DNA of 64,000 nucleotides. Source: Hormiphora californensis. Its lineage: Eukaryota > Ctenophora > Tentaculata > Cydippida > Pleurobrachiidae. Positions 11,176 to 24,214 of this stretch are shown in pieces; the stretch's first letter is position 1, and the number at the start of each line of letters is the position of its first letter. The stretch lies in contig CM035352.1 of assembly GCA_020137815.1 (NCBI GenBank), forward strand, positions 9,151,719 to 9,215,718, given 5' to 3'. Made by a program: the position numbers and the translations under genes. The notes below the pieces were generated by a model. It had not been told where the DNA came from, searched no databases, and saw only the letters and a list, made by a program, of their open reading frames with translations.

Positions 11176-11791
11176 CACGGTGCCCCTTAAGGACGTTCCA
11201 CCTCGACCGAGTCCCCCAGCAAAACGAACGGTTGTGTGACCTAAAGGGGACCTCTGGGAACTACGCAGGACCGTGGGGGAAAAGATATGAAAGTAGCCAA
11301 AGGAGAAAATCGCATTTTAGGGCAAAAAAAACCCAAAAAACGTCATTTTAACAATGTTGCCGTGGATTTAGAGTTCCAATTCCAGCGGCAATCGATTCGG
11401 CGTGTCAAAAAACCCTGGGGTGACTTGATTTTGGTCGAAAAAAAAAAAGATTTGAGATTGGAAAATTTGGAATGTAGTGGGAGAAAAATGACCAAACTCT
11501 ACATTCCACATTTTCCAATCTATTTTTTTTCGACCAAAATCAAGTCACCCCAGGGTTTTTTGACACGCCGAATCGATTGCCGCTGGAATTGGAACTCTAA
11601 ATCCACGGCAACATTGTTAAAATGGCGTTTTTTGCGTTTTTTGCCCTAAATGCGATTTTCTCCTTTGGCTACTTTTATATCTTTTCCCCCACGGTCCTGC
11701 GTAGTTCCCAGAGGTCCCCTTTAGGTCACACAACCGTTCGTTTTGCTGTGGGACTCGGTCGAGGTGGAACGTCGTTAAGGGGCACCGTGAA
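11176..11791. mobile_element. Foldback element with about 300-bp arms
   Basis: The left end CACGGTGCCCCTTAAGGACG matches the right end CGTCGTTAAGGGGCACCGTG in inverse. The arms stay highly similar to a centre near 11480, where a short loop sits between TGGAATGTAG and CTACATTCCA. AAGG flanks both outer ends, a possible 4-bp target duplication. A diverged copy of the left-arm end occurs at 51307-51420. ORFs read across the arms are mirror translations and not protein families I know. Confidence 0.75.
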
Positions 11792-11964
11792 GGGCGGGGA
11801 TGGGGGATGATGGGATGAGAGGTGTAGTGAGGAGACGAAAAGAAAACTCATGGAATTCGATATAAAAATATTATCAAATAGGGTATGGAGAGAGAGCGAT
11901 AAATATCTATACACACAGACACAACACAGACCCCGTACAGGGTTGCACCAAAAAAACGTCCCCT

Positions 11965-13590
11965 CTATTCGTCTCCCTCACCAGGGGACCTGACATCATC
12001 AATCTTCAGAATCATCCTAACCAGCTGCGTAGCGAGCATTATCTGCTGTTTCTTACCGATCAAGGTCTCGATCACATGCTGAACCTTCATATCACTCTCT
12101 CCCTTGTCCATACAGTCGATACCTAGTCGGGGGTTGTTCTCCTTGATCTGTCGAGACTTCACCTCTGCGAGCGTTGCGAAGGGAGAGAGACCTGAGTTCT
12201 CTGCGAGCGCCATTGGGACACTCTCTAGAGCATCAGCGAATGCCCTCATAGCGTACTGCTCAATGCTGCTGTTCTTTTCTCCGCAGCCTCTGTAACAGCG
12301 ATAGCAGCAGAGATCTCGTTACTGCCTCCACCATACACAATCCTATTATCTCGCACCAGGTTCCTGATAACACACATGGCGTCCCAGATACTCCTCTTGG
12401 CCTCTTGGACAATCATCATATTGGATCCTCGCAGGAAGAGAGTTACTGCTCGGGAGTTGTGACATTCCTCAATCACTAACATCCTGTCTTTAGTGGTACC
12501 GAACCCAATCTCTCTAACAGACCCAGCAAAACCAAGTTTATCACTGCTTAGTTCGCTAAACCGGGGGACGATCCTTCCTCCAGTGGCAATGGCAATCAAC
12601 TCAATCTCAGGTCCACCGACCCATCGTACAGCGGGGAGGTCGTTCTGGAGACACAAGTGGTTCGCTTCATCATCAAATCCCCACTGGCAGATAGCCAGAG
12701 TTGCTCCACTATCCTTCACCTGTTTGATCATCTCACAGAACTTCTCTTGCTCGAACTTGTAGAGGGAGTTGTAATCTTCAACTGATCCAACATTCAGGTT
12801 GTGCTTGGTCTTGGGCTTGGGGGGCTCGAAGGGGCAGGTAAGGATGGCTAGTTTCACATCCTTCATCTCTTTAGGCATCTGAGAGTGAGACATGGTTTTG
12901 TCAACAATAACTCCCTTTACCAGCTGTGAATCCTCAAGGGCTCCACCAGTTTTACACTCGATCTTGATGAGATCGAAGGAGACATCCTTCCTCTCGAGAT
13001 CTGCTACTGACAGGATAGCATCTACAGCCATTTCAGCAAACTTCCTTCCACACCTATTAACAATCTTGGATCCAAGGGTTGTCAGGGCTACTTTAATAAG
13101 GGGCTCTCTGTCTAGGTTCTCTAACCGGGAAGGCGTCAGCGATGGCATCAAGATGATCCACAGCTACCCTGGCAGCCTTCTCATACCCATCACTTATCCT
13201 AATTGGGTGGATACCTCTCTCCAGCAACTGTTCAGCTTGTTCCAGCAGGGCCCCAGCAAGGACAACTACCCCGGTAGTACCATCTCCAATCTCCTCATCT
13301 TGACTCTTGGACAGCTGCACCATTAGCTTAGCTATCTGGTGGTCTACATCCATCTTTTGGAGAATGGTAGCGCCATCATTAGTGACTGTGATCTCTCCAT
13401 CGGGAGATACTAGGATCTTGTCCAGACCCTTGGGGCCAAGGGAAGACCTGAGGCACTGGGCCACCGATCTGGCAGCGAGGATGTGGGATTTCTGGGCCTC
13501 TAGTCCTGACATCCTGGATTTGGTGGACTGATCCTTGAGGATAATGAATGGCTGACCATACTCATCGAATGCGATTTGTCCTCCCTGCAT
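11965..13590 (-). CDS. CCT5: T-complex protein 1 subunit epsilon (CCT5), with two apparent frameshifts
   Basis: Epsilon subunit of the cytosolic TRiC/CCT chaperonin, which folds actin, tubulin and other clients in an ATP-driven ring. Start FDEYGQPF; the ATPase motifs [20 protein letters not shown] and [10 protein letters not shown] are intact, as are [32 protein letters not shown] and the C-terminal GIDCMDKG and [20 protein letters not shown]. No intron is seen. The frame changes near 13118-13127 (after DAFPV, before ENLDREPL) and near 12274-12281 (an A run between AAEK and NSSIEQYAM). Skipping one and two bases there gives 540 residues, very close to the usual length. Conservation on both sides argues for assembly indels over a pseudogene, but a recent pseudogene is not excluded. 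The start lies about 0.4 kb downstream of the CCT8 stop, on the same strand. Confidence 0.93.
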
Positions 13591-13998
13591 GGTTGGTCCT
13601 TGCTACAAAATATGAGACACGGGTTAGAGGATTAGCGTATAGTAGGGTTGGGGAGACGGGTTAGAGGATAGGGAGATGGAAAAGAAGGTGGGATTTAGTA
13701 GGGTCGGGTTAGAGGATATGGAGATGGAAAGAAGGTGGGATCTAGTAGGGTCGGGGAAATCATAGGAAAGAAGGAGTGGGAGATACAAGGGGGACGGGGC
13801 AGGGAGATATGGGGAGGGAGGGAGAGGTGAAGAACACAGAACACAGAGGGAGGGGGAGGGATGGGTGGAGAACAGAAACAACAAATCAGCTAACCTGAGC
13901 TATCTTTTACAAAATAAAAATTAAATATGGGCAGCTCAGATATAGTATAGTACAAATAGAAAAAAGGAACAGTCCATAGCAAGGAGGATTGGAGATCT

Positions 13999-16900
13999 CT
14001 ATTCGTCATCGGGATCTGCCTTTCCTTGCCTTGGTTTGGGTCCACCAGCCTGCTTAGCCATGATGATCTGAACAATGGGATAGAGTTAGTTAGTTTCACA
14101 GTAGAGAAATACTAGGGGAGGGGGGAGATAACAGAGTTAGTGGGGGGCCGGGGGTTTCAAACTGAGTAAAATAGATAACTGTGTGACAGCTTCTCTCACC
14201 TGATCTACGACAAGGACTGTGTTAGCAGCGTTAACTGCAAACTTGATACCCCAATGTTTGGTTAGGAAGGGGTCCAGCACTTTCCTCTCCATACAGTCCA
14301 TTACTTCAGGGGTATCGGCCTGTGTGTGGGGGTTGGACTGGGGTTGAGGGTTAGTTCGGGTTACATGCAGTTGAATCATCAGACATTCTAAACACAATAC
14401 GTCAATACACATGCAAGTCAGCAGTGGAAACGAGACACATTGACACATGATGCAGTATAATATCAGTTGATATATATCTAGCAGATACTACACGTGTTTT
14501 GCTTTCACTTCAGCAGACAGCTGGTTTTGAATTTACCGCGCCTCTAAATTCACTGTGGTAAATCACTACCTAACACACTACACAGTAGTAAATCACTACC
14601 TAACACACTACCTAACACACTACACAGTGGTAAATCACTACCTAACACACTACCTAACACAAGTTACAACTACACAGTGTCACTATAATTTACCTCAAGG
14701 TTCAGCCCGTAGTTGATATCCTCGGGTCCCTGGTGAGCGTTGTACATTTTAGCGAGGACCTCATTGGCCTTCAGACCAGTATTCTCTGCCAGAACCTTGG
14801 GGAATACCTCGAAGGCCTCTGCGAATTTCTTGATGGCATACTGTTCCATTCCAGCTGTCTGAGGAAGAGAGTGTGTTACCATGGTTACTGTGTGTCAGAT
14901 GTAACATACAGAGGAAGAGTGTGTGTTACTATGGTTATTGTGTGAGAACTATTGAAATTTAGAACTGTAGAAGTGTATATTAGAGTGATTCATAATGATT
15001 GACACTTGGGTATCTCACTAAGAAAAACTTGTCAGATTGAGCTGCGGCTAGTTTTATCCGATCAGGGAGACGAAATAGAATCGATTGGCATATTAATTAT
15101 CTGATTTTACGGTCAATAGCATTTTTTGTGCCATATTTTGCAAAGTTGGGTCTGATAAGCGTCTCATATTCAGTTTTTGGGCTCCTACGGTCAGAGAATC
15201 ATTTGAAATTGCATGAAAACTTCACTAAACGATAGCATTGATGTCATATAATCACAAAACATGTGTTTTGAAGCCAGTTGGGAGCTAAATTTTTCGTAGG
15301 GTACCAAAACATTCAGAGTTTTTGTTATTCTCTCTGTGGCTGGACAAATGAATCAGACGGGTATAATGACGCTACCAGTTTCGAGGATCTACCTCTTCAT
15401 CGGGCTCAAATTAATTTGTTTAAAGTAGTGTTGAAAAGTTTGAAACTTTTCAACACTACTTTAAACAAATTAATTTGAGCCCGATGAAGAGGTAGATCCT
15501 CGAAACTGGTAGCGTCATTATACCCGTCTGATTCATTTGTCCAGCCACAGAGAGAATAACAAAAACTCTGAATATCAAACATGAGGCTAATAAACAGTTA
15601 TCCGATCACCCAACTGTCTACTATGGTACCAAAACACTCGTAAAAATAAGAAAATTTTGATCTGAAAAACAGCCATTTTGGAGATCAGTTTTAAAAAACC
15701 GTACCTTGTAAAGATAACGAATGATAACATCAATATTATTATTGATACACCTTAGCAATGGTTCGATCTAAGTTTTCTAGTGCTTGAAATGTTAATTTAT
15801 GAATATTTGGTCTGGCAAGCGCTGCCGGAAGTAAAAAAACGGAAAAATAACGCCATTTCTTTAAACCCTTGCCAGAGCCGAATTTTAAATTTTTATTGTT
15901 CTACTTTGGGCTCATTCTAAAGCTAACACTATGGTCTAAAACATTGATGCGGTGCCATATCAGTAAACACTAAGATTTGAACGTCAGAACTTGAAATGTG
16001 GCACCCCATTTTCTGAGGTGAGATTGTAACTTCGACAAAACTTGCTATTTCTGGTGTCAAGGTAGCAATATATCTTCAACTGGAATATAAAAACTGTTTT
16101 CCAATCGCAAAATGTCCATACTAAACGGTAGAGCATGTTTTATTTGGCCCTGACTCGTAATTCGGAGGATAATAGCCAAGTGTCAATCATTATGAATCAC
16201 TCTAATAGAACTGCTAAATGTACCTGTTCACCATACTGCATCAGTTGTTTTGCCAGCTCGATCTCAGTAGCACAGGCACCAGGTAGGCACCTCTGATCTC
16301 GGGTAACAATCTTAACACTGTTCACACCATCATCAATAGCCCGCTCTATATCATCCATGATGTTGTCAGTGGAACCTCGGATCACAATCGTGGACATGGC
16401 TGTCTCATCTCGCTCTATGAGGGGGGGGGGTAGTTAGTGAGTGTTCTAGAGACGGGGGATTCAGTGTGGTTCTAGTGTGGAGAGAGAGATCGACAGTTTG
16501 ATATTCTATGCAACTAGCAATAAGCAAGCATGCTTGTTACCATGGTTACCATGCAGAGTTACACACGTTACCATGGTTACCATGCACAGTTACACACACG
16601 CACCTTGTCTGAAGACTACAACGGTCGTATCACCAACTTCATCCAACTCCACCTGACTACAGAACCCAATCTCCTCAGGAGTAGGGACCACCAAGTTGGG
16701 CTGGGCAGTGGCACCAATACTTTTACACACCCTCCTGAGATCCCATTTTGACATGAGTCGCACCACCATGATATTGAACTTGTTAGCGAAATGTAGAACC
16801 ATATCCCCGACCTTTCCACCACTGACCACACAGTTGATCCCAGCATCAGCCAAATCCTTGATCTGATTCTCGACCAACTTCTCCTCATCAACACTAAAGT

Positions 16901-18103
16901 TCTTCAACTCCTCCGCGTTCTTGATCAAGATCGTTCCCTTGGTTTCAGTGGTTCCAATGTCAAATGGACAGGAGAAAACTGCGATCTTGGCATCCTTGAT
17001 ACTGGTAATGTCACTCTCGACATTTCGTCGGAATACCATCCCTCGGAAACAGGTTGAAGAGAGAACTCCAGCTCCGAGGATCTTGCAAGTTCGGACAGCA
17101 TCAACACTGAATGTCCTCTGAACAGGCATCACCTTCACTGCGAGAGAGGGAGGTGTGGGGTTAGAGAGAGGGAGTGAGAGAGGGGTGTAATATCGATGTT
17201 AGAACCCACTTAAATAAAAAAGGAACACGTGTGCGGGTGTATAAATGTGTTAGAACATCCACTCTATACCAACTCACTGCATGCATCAGTAATGAGGCCA
17301 GCCAGGAAATCCTCATACCCATCCTGTTTACTACACACGCTAGTTTTAACAACAGGGGCTACCTCATCTGGGCACTTGACATCTTTAACTGTGTAACAAA
17401 CCAGTGATTCGAGGATCTCTAGACACTTCTCTGAGGCCATTTCGTAACCTCGGATAACTTCACTGGGAGAGAGTCCACTCTCTAGCAGATCCATGGCCTT
17501 CTCAAGGAGGGCACCTGCAGTGGGGGATAGAGATGTAAGTTGGGTTAGAAAGTTTAGGAGAGGAAGGAACAACTTTTATAGAGACTTGTCCACTTTAGAA
17601 CAGCAATACGAATGGTTCAAGGAACAACCAGTTCTACATTTTGGGGACAACTATAGAACAGTTTGCTGTTTAGCTGCCATCCTATTTAACCTACCAGCGA
17701 GGATCATGACAAAGTTCGTTCCATCACCACACTCAGCCTCCTGCTGCTGAGAGGCCATTACAATCATTTTAGCAGCCGGATGTTGGACCTCCAGCTCCTT
17801 AATAATAGTAGCAGCGTCGTTAGTGACAAACAACTTGCTGAGATGGTTGATGACCATTTTATTGAGCCCCTTAGGTCCGTAGCATGTCTTGATGGTCTTG
17901 TATAGCTCTGTGCACGCCTCCAAGTTGGAAAACACTGCCTCGTGCATACCAGACAGATGCTGAAACAGAGGGCAGGAAGTTATAGAGAGAGGGTTCGTGT
18001 GCATGTGTGCTGTGAGTTAGAGAGGGTGTAATCGGAGAGAACCTACCTTTGTTCCATCCTTCATCATGTTCTGGAAATACGACTTGGGTACGTGCATAGC
18101 CAT
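13999..18103 (-). CDS. CCT8: T-complex protein 1 subunit theta (CCT8)
   Basis: Theta subunit of TRiC/CCT. Eight exons join in phase: 18103-18047, 17959-17695, 17514-17278, 17137-16604, 16414-16224, 14858-14694, 14319-14200 and 14067-13999, giving 545 residues, near the family length of about 548. Seen motifs: MAMHVPKSYFQNMMKDGTK start, NKMVINHLSKLFVTNDAATI, HPAAKMIVMASQQQE, GDGTNFVMILAGALLEKA, KILGAGVLSSTCFRGMVF, STIVIRGSTDNIMDDIERA, MEQYAIKKFAEAFEVFPKVL and the terminal PKPRQGKADPDDE tail. The ATP-site GDGTN is intact. The intron between exons 5 and 6 is 1.37 kb because a TIR element sits in it; the others are 0.1-0.3 kb. Unlike CCT5 next door, no frame break is seen. Confidence 0.95.
14980..16205. 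mobile_element. 1.2-kb TIR element flanked by TA, in CCT8 intron
   Basis: Perfect terminal inverted repeats of about 30 bp (TTAGAGTGATTCATAATGAT...) with TA on each outer side (14978-14979 and 16206-16207), as for Tc1/mariner-type insertions. The interior is AT-rich, has no transposase-like ORF, and contains a nested perfect palindrome at 15311-15573. Its 3' TIR ends 18 bp from the CCT8 exon 5 boundary, next to the donor of that exon. Confidence 0.85.
15311..15573. repeat. Perfect palindrome, 131-bp arms, with hammerhead-like fold
   Basis: Centred on G15442 with no spacer. The arms read identical as far as I can follow them. The inner 37 bp of each arm equals the first 37 bp of the LINE at 52192 (starts AAACTTTTCAACACTAC). 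The outer part carries CCGATGA, a GAGG/CCTC stem-loop and GAAAC, then GTC at 15526-15528: the order of a hammerhead ribozyme core, with C in place of the U of CUGAUGA. Being a palindrome, it puts the motif on both strands. Confidence 0.8.
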
Positions 18104-19933
18104 GATTGCAACGACCTTTGGCTCTAGTAATAATAATTAGTGTTTAGGGAAATGTTGGAATATTAGGTGAAATTGGAGTTTCAAAATACCCAATGAATGA
18201 GCTGCTAGCTATTATATACAGGGAGAGCCCGAAGTAGCTTTTGCCTTCAATTGGGGTATCTTATGGAAATTAGGCTGTTTTCAAGCGGCAGTTGTCCGTT
18301 AGAAATAGGCAGGGAAGCACACAACTATTTAACTATTTGACTGATGCTGCAGCCTCTTATATTTCTGATAGTGCGTGTTACGTGTACATACTACCACGTT
18401 TCTAAAGAACGACTCTGCAGTCCATTGTATCGGGTGGCCATCAAAAACTCCTGGGACTGGGCCGAGTTTATATTTTGTAAATCAAAATAATCAAAAGGAA
18501 CACGTTTTCGGATGTACAATGGATAAAGTATAAATAACACAACCCACTAGCGACATCAGGGGTGAAACGGTACAATGAATAAAGTGGGACTTGGGAGGAG
18601 AGCGAGTTTTGAATTTTGTCTTTTGGAAAAAAATTTCCGGAGTGAAATTTTCATTTTAAATTTCGCGAAGAACATAAAGTGCGCGGCGCGGCGGGCGCGC
18701 GATACAAATGTGCGCGGCGTAAAAAAGCCGTTTTATTATGAAAACTTCGCGTCCTACTGTTCCGGTCCGCCCTAAATTTCTAGATCCACTGAATTAAAGT
18801 AAGACGGTCCCCACCTGGGTTCCAGTATGTGCCATCCCATACCTGACACTGACGTCTGACATTGCCAGACATCATGTCAAACATCGCATGGCATGGGCGG
18901 GCAATCACTTCGACTTTTTCAGTCACACTGACACTGTCAGTGACAGGAAGAACTCAACATGATCTTCCTGACCAATTTTAAATTAAAATTGGAGGCCAGG
19001 AAGATCTTGACATGTTTCTCTGTCAGCCGAAGGCGCTGTCCGAGGCGCTTAAAGTGCCGATAAGACAGACTGTGTAGCATGGCAAGGAAGATCATGTTGA
19101 GTTCAGTGACACTGCCACTGACTGAAAAAGTCAAGTTCCACATCACAACCAGGGCCAGGTGGAGCTATGTGGGACAAACCGAAAATGGGCCTGCCGGGGG
19201 TCTTTTTATCTTTTATTTTAGGATTTACTTTGATTTCAAACATAAAAAAACACAGAAATTTCTGTCAAATTCAGCATACATGCATGATGCAATGGTTACC
19301 ATGGTAATTATTATTTACAATCACAAATCCTCTCTTCATATTCTCATCCTGATATTTAACGAAGCTGGTATATCACACTCTCTCTCTCTCTCTCTCTCTA
19401 CTAGACATTGTAGATGTTCATGATTGATGGTTTAACTAGTTAAACTACAATCATGAACAGTCATAACCATGTGGCCCTCGTAGTCTCTTAATATTACTGT
19501 CTCAACTCAAATAAAACCGATTGCGATTACATAATGCTAGCACCACCACCAACTACTAGTAATAACAAGTCAAAGTAGTAAGAATCAATTGAACTAGCTC
19601 TCTCTTCAGCTCAATTTTCTCAGTTTTTAGTAACATTGTGTGAATTACACAATGTTACTAGAAACTGTAATATCAATAAAACAACCTGAAAATATAATAT
19701 ACCAATAATTGTTAAAACAATAACTTAGCACCGAGATATCTCTCTCCATTACATATATTGTCACCCTCTATTGACCCTGATCTCTGTAGTAGTCCCTCAT
19801 TTGATCAACTCTCTCCTCTCACTTCCTCGAACAGTTTAATAATCTATTTGGCCTGTCAATCTTCCTATCACCCCCTTTACTTTTAGTATAATACCCCTAG
19901 AGATATACTGACAGTGACAGTATCACAGTGATC
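18104..19933. other. Gene-poor interval upstream of CCT8
   Basis: No gene recognised. CCT8 promoter sequences should lie just above 18103. Notable content: a short GC-rich stretch with CpG at about 18670-18720 (GCGCGGCGCGGCGGGCGCGC), the foldback at 18905-19140, a CT microsatellite near 19380, and two small hairpins near 19410-19455 and 19612-19665. Confidence 0.5.
18905..19140. mobile_element. Foldback element
   Basis: Arms of about 60 bp (GACTTTTTCAGTCACACTGA... and its inverse ending GACTGAAAAAGTCAAG) enclose a second inverted pair around AGGAAGATC. The arms are imperfect, with small gaps. There is no coding potential. Confidence 0.6.
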
Positions 19934-21972
19934 TATATGAGGCATAAACTCTGGCCACTGGCGCGTTATTTCAGATAACTTTCTCCCAGCGCGCCGCTGG
20001 GAGAAGTTAGCTGGAGTTTATCCGCCGCTGGCGGATAAACTGGTTTAAATCACGACGACGATCCCGAGGCGGAGCCGAGGGAGAGGCGGAGGGGTTTAAA
20101 CCTATAACGTGCCAGTGGTCAGAGTTTATGGGTTATATACCCTGCTTTAGTTGTTTATTTCAAGTATTACACACCAACAAGAGAGAGAACACTAATCAAA
20201 ACACACAAAGAGAACTGAGAAATAGTTAAAAACACCTCACAATTGAGTGTACACTGTTTGGTAACAGTTACTAAGCAGTTGCTAAGGAAAGAGAGTGAAA
20301 GAAATAGCCTGATAAGGGGCATGTCACACATAACACAGAGAAAGAGATAGTGAGACAAAAGGGGAGATAAAGAGAGAGTAATTGACGGAATGTGTCCTTT
20401 CTTTCTCTCCAATGTAGTGTGTAAGTGTTGCACATAGTGTTCCCTCTGTATTTTAGTAAGAACTGATCATTTACACACACTTTGAATGTTACGTAGGAGT
20501 TAAAAATAAATAACCTGCCAGTGGGAAATAATCTGCCGCTGGACTGGCTGTTTACTGAGAGCGCGCTAGTGGGACTTCTCGCCACTGGCGCATTATTTAA
20601 GTTAGCAGGGTATATATGAGGCATAAACTCTGGCCACTGGCGCGTTATTTCAGATAACTTTCTCCCAGCGCGCCGCTGGGAGAAGTTAGCTGGAGTTTAT
20701 CCGCCGCTGGCGGATAAACTGGTTTAAATCACGACGACGATCCCGAGGCGGAGCCGAGGGAGAGGCGGAGGGGTTTAAACCTATAACGTGCCAGTGGTCA
20801 GAGTTTATGGGTTATATACCCTGCTTTAGTTGTTTATTTCAAGTATTACACACCAACAAGAGAGAGAACACTAATCAAAACACACAAAGAGAACTGAGAA
20901 ATAGTTAAAAACACCTCACAATTGAGTGTACACTGTTTGGTAACAGTTACTAAGCAGTTGCTAAGGAAAGAGAGTGAAAGAAATAGCCTGATAAGGGGCA
21001 TGTCACACATAACACAGAGAAAGAGATAGTGAGACAAAAGGGGAGATAAAGAGAGAGTAATTGACGGAATGTGTCCTTTCTTTCTCTCCAATGTAGTGTG
21101 TAAGTGTTGCACATAGTGTTCCCTCTGTATTTTAGTAAGAACTGATCATTTACACACACTTTGAATGTTACGTAGGAGTTAAAAATAAATAACCTGCCAG
21201 TGGGAAATAATCTGCCGCTGGACTGGCTGTTTACTGAGAGCGCGCTAGTGGGACTTCTCGCCACTGGCGCATTATTTAAGTTAGCAGGGTATATATGAGG
21301 CATAAACTCTGGCCACTGGCGCGTTATTTCAGATAACTTTCTCCCAGCGCGCCGCTGGGAGAAGTTAGCTGGAGTTTATCCGCCGCTGGCGGATAAACTG
21401 GTTTAAATCACGACGACGATCCCGAGGCGGAGCCGAGGGAGAGGCGGAGGGGTTTAAACCTATAACGTGCCAGTGGTCAGAGTTTATGGGTTATATACCC
21501 TGCTTTAGTTGTTTATTTCAAGTATTACACACCAACAAGAGAGAGAACACTAATCAAAACACACAAAGAGAACTGAGAAATAGTTAAAAACACCTCACAA
21601 TTGAGTGTACACTGTTTGGTAACAGTTACTAAGCAGTTGCTAAGGAAAGAGAGTGAAAGAAATAGCCTGATAAGGGGCATGTCACACATAACACAGAGAA
21701 AGAGATAGTGAGACAAAAGGGGAGATAAAGAGAGAGTAATTGACGGAATGTGTCCTTTCTTTCTCTCCAATGTAGTGTGTAAGTGTTGCACATAGTGTTC
21801 CCTCTGTATTTTAGTAAGAACTGATCATTTACACACACTTTGAATGTTACGTAGGAGTTAAAAATAAATAACCTGCCAGTGGGAAATAATCTGCCGCTGG
21901 ACTGGCTGTTTACTGAGAGCGCGCTAGTGGGACTTCTCGCCACTGGCGCATTATTTAAGTTAGCAGGGTATA
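19934..21972. repeat. Three tandem copies of a 679-bp repeat with internal palindromes
   Basis: Units start at about 19934, 20613 and 21292. Wherever I compared them they are identical, including ORF shadows at 679-bp spacing. Each unit has a left part folding on itself: ACTCTGGCCACTGGCGCGTTA pairs with the later TAACGTGCCAGTGGTCAGAGT, enclosing the smaller palindromes TCTCCCAGCGCGCCGCTGGGAGA (written with its flanks, 23 bp) and TTTATCCGCCGCTGGCGGATAAA. The right part (about 480 bp) is bounded by TATATACCCTGCT and AGCAGGGTATATA. No convincing protein is encoded. Confidence 0.85.
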
Positions 21973-22165
21973 TATCTCTCTCACGTCGGAAATGCGATCT
22001 GAAAAAGGGTTAATCAATAATGCGTGAACTTTGCTGTGGAGAATGACACACCGCAGGGGACACATCATTTCCATGACAAGTTGTCATTGACAACCCCACT
22101 AATTCAAAAGAGTGATATTAATAAATATCTTTATATTAAAAAGAGTGAATCCCCCCTATTATTAC

Positions 22166-24213
<2,048 letters not shown>

Positions 24214-24214
24214 C

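Noticed and set aside
20167-21943. Repeated 88-117-codon ORFs as a small gene family
   Set aside because: They recur only because the 679-bp satellite recurs; they are hydrophobic/Ser-rich with no known domain and overlap in two frames.
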